Of a stretch of DNA of 64,000 bases, positions 45,290 through 53,963 are shown in pieces (within the stretch, counting starts at the first letter, position 1; each line of letters begins with the position of its first letter). The notes under the pieces are model-generated. The model did not search any database, was not told the origin of the DNA, and saw only the letters and a list, made by a program, of their open reading frames with translations. A program made the translations under genes and the position numbers. Origin of the DNA: CAVTJL01 sp963828215 (lineage in GTDB: Bacteria > Pseudomonadota > Alphaproteobacteria > Geminicoccales > Geminicoccaceae); contig CAWHFO010000044.1 of assembly GCA_963828215.1 (NCBI GenBank), positions 248,001 to 312,000 of the forward strand, written 5' to 3'.

Positions 45290-46458
45290 ATGTATAAAGT
45301 TGATCCTGCTGAAATCCTAGCCCACGGCGCCCGACGTGGAATGACTGGCGCCGCTCCAACTCAGATAAGAGGCTAGACCTAAGAGGCTCTAACCTAGCCG
45401 ATCGAGACCTAACAAATGTCGAATTTTGGAATTGCGATCTAACAGGATCTTCCTTTAGCCGTTCGTGCTTGGATCGCGCCGAGTTTCTCGCGGCAACTCT
45501 GGACGGCGCTCAATTCAACTCCTGCAGCATGAAACAGGGTCGGCTTGACAATCTTAACGTGGAACTCGGAAATTTTCGCGGCGTCAGGCTACATCGGACC
45601 GAAATATGCATCTCCGGCTTCAAGCTATGCGACTTTAGTGAAGCGCTAATAACTATATGTTATATTGTCGAGTCTGGATTTGCTAGATGTAGCTTTGTCA
45701 ATACTGAGTTCATTGAAGATATTTTCCACCGAGGCGTAATTCGGCAGTGCTCCTTTTCCAAAGCAACCATTTCCACATGTTCCTTCGCGCAGTACGAAAT
45801 CCACGAGTGCTCGGGGCTGGACGAGTTTACCGGGCGAGGCCCGTCATGCATTGATGTACTCTCAGCGAAGCGGTCATCAAGCTTGACCCCGGACGTCTTA
45901 AGAGGGTTCGGCTTGCCTAAATCTGTAATTGAATATCTTCCATCTTTACTCGGTACTCCTCTTGGAGTTCTATAGCTGCTTCATTAGCTATAGCCACGCG
46001 GACAAGACCTTCGCAAAAAGGATCTATGAATATTTGCAAATTCACGGAATTAGATACTGGTCGGATGAGAAGCAAATGCTCCCTGGGGATGATCCTTTCG
46101 AACGAATCGACACGGGGTGCGAAATCTGGGATAAACTAATTCTATGCTGTTCAGAGCGCCTCCCTTAGCAGCTGGTGGGTAGATCATGAGATCAATCTTG
46201 CGTTCGAGACGGAGCGGGCCCTCTTAAAATGAAAGAGGACAATCCGTTAAGGTGCTAATACCTCTTGACCTTGATGGATATCTCTTTGATAAGTCTTGCC
46301 AAAATAGCAAGGTTGCCAATATTCGCTCAAGAATTGCCGGCGACTTTACCAAACATGCCGGAGACGACCGGAGCTTCCGTCGAGAGGCCGATCGTTTGGC
46401 TGAGGCACTAAGATCGGATAGCGGCGGACGGGAGGTGCCTCCCGAGCCGAAACTCTAG
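45290..46458 (+). pseudogene. Pentapeptide-repeat/TIR-domain protein, fragmented
   Basis: Read across frames the region gives one protein of about 390 residues. Start M-Y-K-V-D-P-A-E-I-L at 45290; then WNDWRRSNSDKRLDLRGSNL and tandem pentapeptide repeats (DLTNV, EFWNC, DLTGS, SFSRS) through 45900; then a TIR domain at about 45950-46300 (EFYSCFISYSHADKTFAKRIYEYL, GIRYWSDEKQMLPGDD, WWVDHEINLAFETERALL, LIPLDLDGYLF); and the usual family tail ending REVPPEPKL at 46458. At least five indels of both signs break it, near 45333, 45950, 46150, 46228 and 46251. GC is far below the rest of the window and rare AT-rich codons are frequent, so it was acquired by transfer. Intact relatives are suspected NAD-consuming or signalling defence proteins. 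Confidence 0.82.
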
Positions 46459-46658
46459 GCGTATCGCGGTGTGCTATGGTGGCGGCTACTGGGGTGATAG
46501 CCCATTCAACTCCCTCTTTCCGCGGTCCGGCTGAAACGCGACCGGCGGGTTGGCATGCGCTCCGGTCGGACGAACATGCCACGCCGCGGAGCTGGCCGCA
46601 TTCCCGAGATCGCCCGGCTCTGAGACATGAGGTACGCGCTGGCGTGCTAACCGCGATC

Positions 46659-47142
46659 CTAGGACCCCTGCCCGCCCTCCGGCAGCCACTCCTCATCCAG
46701 GAGCTGGTCGAGGCCGTAGGGGCACTCTTCCGGCAGCGCGTCTGCCGCCTCGGCCTCGCCGTGGGCGCGGAGGTCGCGGTCGACGCGGCGGCGGGTGCGG
46801 GCGAAGAGATGAAAAAGCTGGTCCGCGAGGTCGCGCGCGGAGGGTGGGGGTGAGGAGGTTGTCGATCTGGTCGCGCGCCTCGTCGATGGAGTTCATCCAG
46901 CCTGGGCGGGGCTCCGTGGCGGCCGAGTGCTCGAGCTTCAAGGCGTGCTCGATAATCCGCTGGAGCTGGCTGCGGACGGCGTTGCGCGTGGATCGGCCCA
47001 AGTCCTCCACCTCCTCGGCCAGATGAGAAAGGTCGAGCGGGCCGTTCCAGCGCTGCTCCGCGAGGCGGTGGAGCGCTGCGGCCTGGTCCTGGGTCCAGGC
47101 ATAAAAATCCTGGTCGTAGAGGTCTTCCTGGCGGGTGGCCAT
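46659..47142 (-). CDS. DUF29 family protein, copy 2, +1 frameshift
   Basis: About 161 codons from the ATG at 47142 (M-A-T-R-Q-E-D-L-Y-D-Q-D-F). The DUF29 body is clear (WNGPLDLSHLAEEVEDLGRSTRNAVRSQLQRIIEHALKLEHSA, PGWMNSIDEARDQIDNLLTPTLRA). One extra base at about 46831-46836, in a CGCGCGCG tract, breaks the frame; removing it continues DLADQLFHLFARTRRRVDRDL to ALPEECPYGLDQLLDEEWLPEGGQGS and a stop at 46659. Very similar in the ending to copy 3. DUF29 proteins occur as paralog families in cyanobacteria and proteobacteria; function unknown. Confidence 0.82.
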
Positions 47143-47390
47143 GGCGAGGGGCCCTCCTCGGCGCGCAACGTAGCGGCGAATGGGGCGGGGCGGAAGGCTC
47201 CTATGGTCGTGCCCGGGGCTGGCGGCTCGGGAGTTACGATGACAGTGCATTCAACTCCACTCCCCGGAGCCCAACTCGGCCCCGCGCCAGGAATGGAGCC
47301 TTGCGATCCAGCCCGGTATCGAGCTCCGCCACATGGCCGGCCGCATTCCCGAGCCGAGCGACTCCGGCGCCCGGGATGCTCGCCTGCCCG

Positions 47391-47885
47391 CTACGCATGA
47401 TCCGAAGATCCCTGCCCACCCTCCGGCAGCCAGTCCTCGTCGAGGAGCTGGGTCAGGGTGTAGGGGCAGGTTTCGGGCAGGGCGTCGGCGGCGGAGGGAT
47501 CGTCGAAGAGACGAAGCTTGCGGGCGGTGCGTTTGCGCTCGCGGCGGTAGAGGTCCGGGAGTGCCGCCTCGAGGTCTTTCAGGAGCGTCGGCGTCAGGTG
47601 GCGATCGAGGCCGCGGCGGGCCGCGTCGACCGAGACGATCCACTGCCGGCGCGGTCTCGATGCCGTGGCATGGTCGAGCTTCAGGAGGTGCTCGATGAGG
47701 CGCTCGATCCGGCTGAAGAGGGCGTTCCGCTCGGCCTTGCCCAAATCTTCCACCTCCTCGGCAAGACGAGAAAGATCGAGCGGGCCGTTCCAGCGCTCGG
47801 AGGCGAGTCGACGCAGGGCCGCGGCCTGGTCCTGGGTCCACGCAAAAAAGTCCCTGTCGTAGAGGTCCTGTTTTCGGGTCGCCAT
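47391..47885 (-). CDS. DUF29 family protein, copy 3 (intact)
   Basis: 164 residues, the only uninterrupted one of three copies. It starts M-A-T-R-K-Q-D-L-Y-D-R-D-F-F-A-W-T-Q-D-Q-A-A-A-L and has the family blocks WNGPLDLSRLAEEVEDLGKAERNAL, IEHLLKLDHATASRPRRQWI and ALPETCPYTLTQLLDEDWLPEGGQGS. Predicted helical, soluble. The leader just upstream (CCTCCTCGGCGC and CAACGTAGCGGCGAA on the plus strand) is nearly repeated before copy 2, showing a tandem duplication. Confidence 0.88.
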   Translation of the reverse strand: MATRKQDLYDRDFFAWTQDQAAALRRLASERWNGPLDLSRLAEEVEDLGKAERNALFSRIERLIEHLLKLDHATASRPRRQWIVSVDAARRGLDRHLTPTLLKDLEAALPDLYRRERKRTARKLRLFDDPSAADALPETCPYTLTQLLDEDWLPEGGQGSSDHA

Positions 47886-47989
47886 GGTGGGGCGTCCTCC
47901 TCGGCGCTCAACGTAGCGGCGAAGGCGGCGGGGCGGAAGGTCTTATGGCCGTGCTCCGGGGCCGGCGTCTCGGCGCGCGGTTCGGGACC

Positions 47990-48548
47990 CTAGGGCCAGG
48001 GCCCTGTCGGCAGGGCGTCCAGCTTCTCGACCAGGGCCTCGAGGGTCGGCTCGGCGATGCCCATGTCCCGGAGGTGGGCGACGGTGCTCCGGACGTAGTC
48101 GGCGTTCGTGCCGGCGAGGCCGATGCCGTGGCGGACATGCTCCAGCACCTCGTCCGCGCCGAGGCCGCCCGCATAGTCGGGGTGGTCCGGGCAGGCGAGA
48201 TAGCACCAGCCCTGGACCGTCCGGCCGTCGGTCAGCAGGCGGAGCGGCAGGCGGCGGCGCTCATAGACATAAATGCCGCGCACGTTCTCGCGGGCGTCGA
48301 GATAGGCCAGCACCTCGGGCTCGCGGGGCCGGGCGACGCCGATGGCCCGGCCGATGCAGTGCCCGCCGGGGGCGAGGCCGAGGACGAGCCCGGGCCGTTC
48401 CGGCGTGCCCCGATAGTGGCGGGACGTGATGCAGAGGCCGCGATGAAAGCCCAAAAGCTCGGCGGGGGCGAAGGCCTCGTGGGAGAAGCCCGGGTTCCAC
48501 ATGAGGGAGCCATAGCCGAAGAACCAGGCGAGGCCGTTCGTCGCTCAC
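47990..48548 (-). CDS. ChaC-like gamma-glutamylcyclotransferase, +1 frameshift near the start
   Basis: About 186 codons. From F-G-Y-G-S-L-M-W-N-P-G-F the ChaC/GGCT signature is clear, with FHRGLCITSRHYRGTPERPGLVLGL and LDARENVRGIYVYERR. ChaC proteins cleave glutathione to 5-oxoproline and Cys-Gly. The frame of the signature has no start codon before an upstream stop. A GTG at 48548 opens a frame reading M-S-D-E-R-P-R-L-V and enters FGYGS if one base is removed at about 48528-48531. An internal ATG (48502) would cut the glycine motif off. The product 5-oxoproline is the substrate class of HyuA/HyuB-like enzymes, a loose functional link. Confidence 0.82.
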
Positions 48549-48552
48549 TCTG

Positions 48553-48580
48553 GGCTCACCCCAGGCTCACCCCAGGCTCA
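48553..48580. repeat. Short tandem repeat, 11-base unit
   Basis: Two and a half copies of GGCTCACCCCA stand between the tyrA stop (the last partial copy contains it) and the ChaC-like start. It probably has no function beyond replication slippage. Confidence 0.7.
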
Positions 48581-49498
48581 CGCCGGCTCGCCGGCGTCGC
48601 CGTCGGCGGGCTGGCGCTCATAGGCCTGGCCGGCCTGGACGACACCCCGGCGGATCGCACGGGTCCGCGTGAAAAGGTCAAAAAGCATCTGGCCGTCGCC
48701 CCAGCGGATGGCCCGCTGCAGGGCCACCATGTCCTCGGTGAAGCGGCCGAGCATCTCGAGCACGGCCTCGCGGTTGTTGAGGAAGACGTCCCGCCACATG
48801 GTGGGGTCGGAGGCGGCGATGCGGGTGAAGTCGGTGAAGCCGCCGGCCGCATATTTGAAGACCTCGGTGCGGGCCTGGTCCTCGAGGTCGGCGACGGTGC
48901 CGACGATCGTGTAGGCGATGAGGTGCGGCAGGTGCGAGGTGATGGCGAGCACCCGGTCGTGGTGCTCGGGCGTCATGAGGTCGACCGAGGAGCCGGCGAT
49001 CTCCCACATCGCCTTGATGCGCTGGACGGCGGCCGGGTCGGTGTCCTCGATCGGCGTCAGGATGCAGCGGCGTCGGACGAAGAGCGTGTCGAAGGCGGCG
49101 TCGGGGCCGGAATGCTCGGTGCCGGCGACCGGGTGGCCCGGCACGAAGAGGTGCCGGCTCGGCAGATGGGGCACGACGTCGTGGACGATCTGCGCCTTGA
49201 CCGAGCCCACGTCGGTGACGATGGCCCCGGCCGAAAGGCCGGGCGACATCGCCGTCGCGGCCGCGCCCATGGCCCCCGGCGGGACGCCCAGAACGACGAG
49301 GTCGGCACCCTCGACCGCCTTTGCCGGATCGGCCTCCGCCCGGTCGCAGAGGCCGAGCTCCCGCGCCCGCTCCAGGGTCTCGGGGCGGCGCGCCGTCGCC
49401 ACGATCTCGCCGGCCAGCCCCTCGCGCCGCAGCACCTTGGCGAGCGAGCCGTTGATGAGCCCGATGCCGACCAGGGCGACCCGCTCGAAGGGCTTCAT
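48578..49498 (-). CDS. tyrA: Prephenate/arogenate dehydrogenase
   Basis: 306 residues. Rossmann motif GIGLINGSLA at 11-20, then DVGSVKAQIV, the conserved PGHPVAGTEHSGP and the late ITSHLPHLIAY His motif. It oxidatively decarboxylates prephenate or arogenate to the tyrosine precursor; the sequence does not settle which. It follows hisC, whose product supplies the transamination, and the operon continues from the chorismate mutase gene. No ACT domain is attached. Confidence 0.93.
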   Translation of the reverse strand: MKPFERVALVGIGLINGSLAKVLRREGLAGEIVATARRPETLERARELGLCDRAEADPAKAVEGADLVVLGVPPGAMGAAATAMSPGLSAGAIVTDVGSVKAQIVHDVVPHLPSRHLFVPGHPVAGTEHSGPDAAFDTLFVRRRCILTPIEDTDPAAVQRIKAMWEIAGSSVDLMTPEHHDRVLAITSHLPHLIAYTIVGTVADLEDQARTEVFKYAAGGFTDFTRIAASDPTMWRDVFLNNREAVLEMLGRFTEDMVALQRAIRWGDGQMLFDLFTRTRAIRRGVVQAGQAYERQPADGDAGEPA

Positions 49499-50621
49499 CG
49501 GCTGGCTCCCGGCTCATGCCCGTTCCCTGGCCCATGAAGGCGCCGAGGGCCCTGACGAGCCGGCGGTTCTCGTCCTCGAGGCCGACGGTGATCCGGAGGC
49601 TGTGCGGCAGGCCGTAGGCGCCCATCGCGCGCGGGATGATCCCACGGCTCTCTAGGAAGGCGTTGGCGGCCTGGGCGTCCCGGCCGGGCTCGGCCGGAAA
49701 GTCGACGAGGAGAAAATTGCCGGCGCTCGGGTGGACGACGAGCCCCTGGGCCCGGATCTCGCTCGCGAGCCAGGGCAGCCAGCGGTCGTTGTGCGCCTTG
49801 GCGGCCGTCTGGTGGTCCTGGTCCTCGAGGGCGGCGACGGCCGCCGCCTGGGCCGCCTGCGAGACGTTGAAGGGGCCCCGGATGCGGTTGACGACGTCCG
49901 TGACCTCGGCCCCGGCCAGCATCCAGCCGACGCGCAGCGCTGCGAGGCCGAAGAGCTTGCTGAAGGTCCGCGTCATGACGACGTTGGCGTGCGTCCGGGC
50001 GAGCTCCTGGCCGCTGCCATAGTCGGCGGCCGAGACGAACTCGGCATAGGCGGCGTCGATGACGAGAAGGACGTCGCCCGGCAGGCCGGCATGGAGCCGG
50101 GCCAGCTCCTCGCCGCTGAGATGGCTGCCGGTCGGGTTGTTGGGGTTGGCGATGAAGACGATGCGCGTGCGGCTGCCGACCCGGGCGAGCAGGGCGTCGA
50201 CGTCGGCGCGGAGGCCCGCCTCCGGCGCCGCCACGACATGCGCCCCGGCGGCGAGGGCGGAGAGCTTGTACATGAGGAAGCCGTGCGCGCTCATCAGGAC
50301 CTCGTCGCCCGGTCCGGCATAGCCGCGCACGAGGAGCGAGATCAGCTCGTCGGAGCCGGCGCCGCAGACGAGCCGCTCGGGGTCGAGGTTGAAGCGGCGG
50401 CCGATCGCCCGGCGCAGCGCCGTCGAGCCGCCGTCGGGATAGCGGTGGAGCGACGGGGCGAGCGCCGCATAGGCCGCGAGGGCGGCCGGGCTGGGCCCGA
50501 TGGCGCTCTCGTTGGCCGAGAGCTTGATCGCCGGCACGCCGCCCGCGGCCTCGGCCTTGCCGCCGACATAGGGGCTGATCTCCAGGATTCCCGGCCGCGG
50601 CCGGGGCGCCACCATGCTCAT
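49495..50621 (-). CDS. hisC: Histidinol-phosphate/aromatic aminotransferase, stop lost by a 1-base shift
   Basis: About 375 codons, fold type I PLP enzyme. Key residues: KLSANESAIGPSP, FIANPNNPTGSHLS, VIDAAYAEF and the PLP lysine in TRTFSKLFGLAALRVGW. Near the end, the frame passes GAFMGQ and then reads on out of register into tyrA. Adding one base after CAGG would give G-N-G-H-E-P-G-A-S-R and a TGA that overlaps the tyrA ATG as ATGA, the junction style of this operon. So one base is probably missing near 49525. With tyrA and chorismate mutase beside it, the enzyme probably serves aromatic amino acid transamination. Confidence 0.9.
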
Positions 50622-50687
50622 CGCTACGCTCTCTCGAGGTTCTGGGCTTCCGCTCTTCGGCGGTCCCGGGGGGACCGGCCTCGCCCC

Positions 50688-51560
50688 TCAGCCGGATGCC
50701 GTGATGCTCAGCGGACGCGGATAGCCGCCAATCGGCGTCGCGCGCAAGATCTGGTGGCGGATCGGCGCCAGCGCATCGGCCAGCGCGGGCTCGCCGGGCC
50801 CGAGGAGGCCCGCCACCTCGACCAGATGGAGGGCCGAGCCCGTCTCGGGCTCGCGGACGGTGGCGAGGCAGCGGGGCAGGAGGCCGGCCCGGGCGAGGGC
50901 CTCGAGGAGCGTCGCCCGACTCAGGGCGGCTCTCGCCTCGAGCACGAGGAGGGTCAGATCGTCGCCCGACAATTCCTGGTCGAGCCTCGCCACGGCGACC
51001 GCCGAGACGGGCTCCCGGGGGTGCTGCAGATCGGCCAGGGGCAGCCGTGCCACGATCCGCAGCGGGGCATCTCCGGGTGTGACGAGCGCCCGCCACCAGG
51101 GCTCCTGCTCGCCGGGCTCGGGCAGCACCGCCACCTGGGCGCTGCCGTCGGCGAGGCTGCGCAGCGCGTGGGCCGGGCTGGCCACCCGCCGGACCGGTGT
51201 CGAGGAGCCGAAGTGATCGCGGGCGATGTCCCAGAGCCCCGGCTGGTCCGGCGGGACATGGGCCGCGACCGCGAACGGGGTCTGCTGGCGCGTCGTGGCC
51301 GCGAGCAGCTCCCGCCACATGCGGATCAGCTCGGCGGCCGGGAAGCCGTCGCCGGCACGGGCGACGAGGCGGCGCAGGATCACCGCCTCGCGGGCCGGGC
51401 GGAGCGCGATGCGGCCGTCCTGGCGGTCGTCCTTGAGGATGGCGATGCGCTCGACCAGCGTCAGTCGCTCGACGAGCAGGTCGACGACGGCATTGTCCAG
51501 GCGGTCGACCTCGCGCCTCAGATCGTCGAGGTCGCTGGTGACGACCCGCATGCGGCCCAT
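50688..51560 (-). CDS. Chorismate mutase with degenerate prephenate-dehydratase-like C-terminus
   Basis: 290 residues. Residues about 8-90 are an AroQ-type helical chorismate mutase (LDDLRREVDRLDNAVVDLLVERLTLVERIA ... RPAREAVILRRL). The C-terminal 200 residues resemble a periplasmic-binding/ACT-like arrangement of P-proteins (VASPAHALRSLADGSAQVAVLPEP, LLVLEARAALSRATLLEALARAGLL). They lack the clear TRF catalytic motif of prephenate dehydratase, so a regulatory role is likely. Mutase-hisC-tyrA in a row is a known alphaproteobacterial order. The start is at 51560 (MGRMRVV) or at M4. Confidence 0.8.
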   Translation of the reverse strand: MGRMRVVTSDLDDLRREVDRLDNAVVDLLVERLTLVERIAILKDDRQDGRIALRPAREAVILRRLVARAGDGFPAAELIRMWRELLAATTRQQTPFAVAAHVPPDQPGLWDIARDHFGSSTPVRRVASPAHALRSLADGSAQVAVLPEPGEQEPWWRALVTPGDAPLRIVARLPLADLQHPREPVSAVAVARLDQELSGDDLTLLVLEARAALSRATLLEALARAGLLPRCLATVREPETGSALHLVEVAGLLGPGEPALADALAPIRHQILRATPIGGYPRPLSITASG

Positions 51561-51660
51561 CCGGCTGTCCCGAGGAAGCCCGGAGCCTAGCCGTCCCCGA
51601 GGGCTCTCGTAAAGCGCCGGAGGCACCGCCCGCCGGGGAGGCCGCGCCGCCGCCGGGCTC

Positions 51661-51689
51661 TTGACACCGCGGGTGCCGCTCTGCACTTT
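51661..51689 (+). promoter_or_regulatory. Sigma-70-type promoter of metA
   Basis: TTGACA at 51661-51666 is a perfect -35. After 17 bases comes CACTTT (51684-51689), a weak -10. The predicted transcription start, about 51696, coincides with the first base of the riboswitch, which supports the assignment. Confidence 0.65.
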
Positions 51690-51695
51690 CGGCAT

Positions 51696-51750
51696 ACGTG
51701 GTGATTTGAGCCGACCGGCTTGCGGCCACGCTAAACAAGCAGCTAAAAGG
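51696..51750 (+). ncRNA. SAM-II riboswitch (metA motif)
   Basis: The sequence matches the SAM-II aptamer closely: CGTGGTGATTTGAGCC, then GGCTTGCGGCCACG and GCTAAACAAGCAGCTAAAAGG. CGTGG pairs with CCACG as the P1 stem, and the loop/3' region forms the pseudoknot, with AGCTAAAAGG at its end. The class binds S-adenosylmethionine and lowers expression of the gene behind it, mostly metA or metX in alphaproteobacteria. The metA GTG follows 50 bases downstream with GGAGG in between, which fits translational control. Confidence 0.92.
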
Positions 51751-51800
51751 TCGAGGCCTCCGGGACCCGATCTGGCCGGTCGACGCAGCCGGAGGCGATC

Positions 51801-52752
51801 GTGCCCATCAAGATCCCGAACAGTCTTCCTGCCTTCGACAAGCTCAGGAGCGAGGGCGTCGGCCTCATCGCCGAGGACGAGGCGTTGCGGCAGGACATCC
51901 GGCCGATGCAGATCGCCCTCCTCAACCTCATGCCCGAGAAGCCGAAGACCGAGGCCCAGCTCGCCCGCCTCCTGGGCGCCACGCCCCTGCAGGTCGAGCT
52001 GCACCCTCCTCACGACCTCGACCTACCGGCCCAACACCGTGCCGCTCTCGCACCTGCAGTCCTTCTACAAGACCTGGGAGGAGGTCCGGGACCGCAAGTT
52101 CGACGGCCTCATCGTCACCGGCGCCCCGGTCGAGCTCCTGCCGTTCGAGGAGGTGAAGTACTGGCCCGAGCTCTGCCGGATCTTCGACTGGGCCAGGACC
52201 AACGTCCATTCCTGCTTCCACATCTGCTGGGGTGCCCAGGCGGCGCTCGCCCACGCCCATGGCGTGCCCAAGCACACGCTGCCGACCAAGCGGTTCGGCA
52301 TCTACGCCCATCAGGTGATCGAGCGCCGGGATGCGCGCCGGCCGGCGCTGCTGCGCGGCTTCGACGATCATTTCTTCGTGCCGGTCTCGCGCCACACCGA
52401 GGTCCGCGAGGCCGACATCCCGCGCGATGCGGGTCTCGACATCCTGGCCGTGTCCCATGCGGCCGGCCTCTGCCTCGTCCAGGACGAGCGGGCGCGCACG
52501 GTCTACATGTTCAACCATCTCGAGTACGACACCTTCACGCTGCACGACGAGTATCAGCGCGATCGGGCGGACCGCGCCGACGTGGCCCTGCCGATCAACT
52601 ACTATCCCGACGACGACCCCGAAAAGCCGCCGCGCAATCGCTGGCGCGCCTACGCGCATCTGCTGTTCGGCAACTGGATCAACGAGATGTATCAAACGAC
52701 GCCCTACGAGCTGGCGATGATCGGGACGGGCTCGCGGGCCGCGGCCGCATAG
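51801..52752 (+). CDS. metA: Homoserine O-acyltransferase MetA, +1 frameshift
   Basis: First step of methionine synthesis from homoserine, by succinylation or acetylation. GTG start with GGAGG five bases upstream. MetA features: MPIKIPNSLPAFDKL, LNLMPEKPKTEAQLARLLG, VTGAPVELLPFEEVKYW, the active-site HICWGAQAALAHAHGVPKH (catalytic Cys) and FNHLEYDTFTLHDEY. The frame breaks at a CCC run (52004-52006). Removing one C gives QVELHLLTTSTYRP, matching the family, and the remainder runs to 52752. About 317 codons. It stands alone behind a SAM-II riboswitch, which argues it is a live gene and the shift an error. Confidence 0.93.
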
Positions 52753-52781
52753 GGTCGCCGCAGGCCCGTCGGCGGCGCGGA

Positions 52782-53947
52782 TCAGGCGGAGACCCCTCGG
52801 CCGGGCCGGGTCCGCTCGCCGGTCGGGCCCTGGCTCACGAACAGAAGCTGCCCCGCCGTGCCGGTGATCTCGCAGGCGGCGCCGAAGAGGTCGGCGAGGT
52901 CGCGGCGGAGCGCTGGCGGGATCGGCGCGGCGGTCCGCAGGATGGCGGCGAAGCCCGGGCCTCGGCCCCGGATCTCGACCTCCAGGGGCCCCAACGCACG
53001 GAAATCCAGGCGCAAGACGAAGCGCCGGGCGTCCTGCTCCGGATCCCGGGCATGGTCAGGGTGTTCGTCGACGATGGCTTCGGGCCCGGGCTCGGCCACC
53101 TCGGGGACTGGCGGAGCCGGCCCTGCAGGCGGGGCGCCCAGGGCTCGCTCCGGAAGGACCACGGCTGGGGCCGTCGAGGCGGCAGGGCCCGGCGAGGCCG
53201 AGGCGCCGGGTTCCGGGCTCGTTGCCGATCGAGGGCGGGCGAGCCTCAGCAGGGTCGCCAGGAGATCGGCGTCGAGCCCCTCGTCGCCGGTGTCCGGCAG
53301 GGTATCGAGCGTGACGGGGTCGGGGCTGTGCCGCTGCGGCCGGCCGGTGGCGATGTCCTCCAGGCGCACGCGCGCCCCGACAGGCAAGAAAAGCTTCGGG
53401 GCGCGCAATCTGAAGAGGGCGTCGCCCGCTCGGAGCAGAGGGTGGCCGACCATGGCTGCGTCCACCACCTCGGCGGTCCACCGGCCGGCCATCCGGACGC
53501 CCGCCTGGAGATCCGACGCGGGCGATTCCGCGGGCGCCCAGCCTTGGATCAGCGGGGTCAGGAGCGCCGATGAGGCCGGCCCTCGGCAGAGTCGGGGCTC
53601 GCCCGCTCGAGATCGACGGGAATGGCCGCCTCGCCGAGCGTGAGCCTGTCGCCTTCCGGTGCCACGGCGACCTGCGCGGACGTCGTCGACGAGCGGGTCA
53701 CCAGCAGGCCGGTCATGCCGGCTCGCGGCGGGCCGGCGCCCGTGAGGACAAGCGTCACGGCCGTGCCGACCTCGAGGGGCGGGGCACCGGCGAGGAGAAG
53801 ATTGCCGGCAGGGGTCGCGAGCAGGAGCCTGGCGTCCACCGTGCCGATCACTCGTGCCTCGATACGCTGGCCGACTGCCGAGGCGGGCGCCGTCGTCGGG
53901 CCGACGGCGGGTGACGGGATCGGGCCGCTGGTCACGGCAGGCGCCAC
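52782..53947 (-). CDS. fliK: Flagellar hook-length control protein FliK-like, 1-base shift
   Basis: About 388 codons in two frames. The part from a GTG at 53947 has IEARVIGTVDARLLLATPAGNLLLAGAPPLEVGTAVTLVLTG, and the second part ends with a Flg_hook-type C-domain (FVLRLDFRALGPLEVEIRG ... LADLFGAACEITGTAGQLLF). The two overlap at about 53558-53570, where adding one base continues SAEGRP into SSALLTPLIQGWAPAES. The Pro/Ala-rich middle is typical of FliK. A separate gene starting at 53492 cannot be fully excluded. It follows flhF by 16 bases in the second flagellar cluster. Confidence 0.72.
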
Positions 53948-53963
53948 GGGCGGCCCAACCGGC

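Larger units (their letters stand above)
46500..47975. repeat. Tandem duplication of a DUF29 unit with its flanks
   Basis: Besides the two minus-strand DUF29 genes, the flanking DNA is repeated. CATTCAACTCC occurs at about 46503 and 47250, TGGCCGCATTCCCGAG at about 46592 and 47336 (3' flanks), and CAACGTAGCGGCGAA at about 47166 and 47911 (5' flanks). The spacing of about 745 bases is constant, so one unit of leader, gene and downstream sequence was duplicated head to tail. Confidence 0.75.

Noticed and set aside
45469..45975. A separate pentapeptide-repeat gene
   Set aside because: Repeats continue upstream of the first possible start and the natural end runs into the TIR frame one base away, so it is a fragment of one larger gene.
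46252..46458. A separate 68-residue gene
   Set aside because: It matches the C-terminal part of TIR proteins and belongs to the same broken gene.
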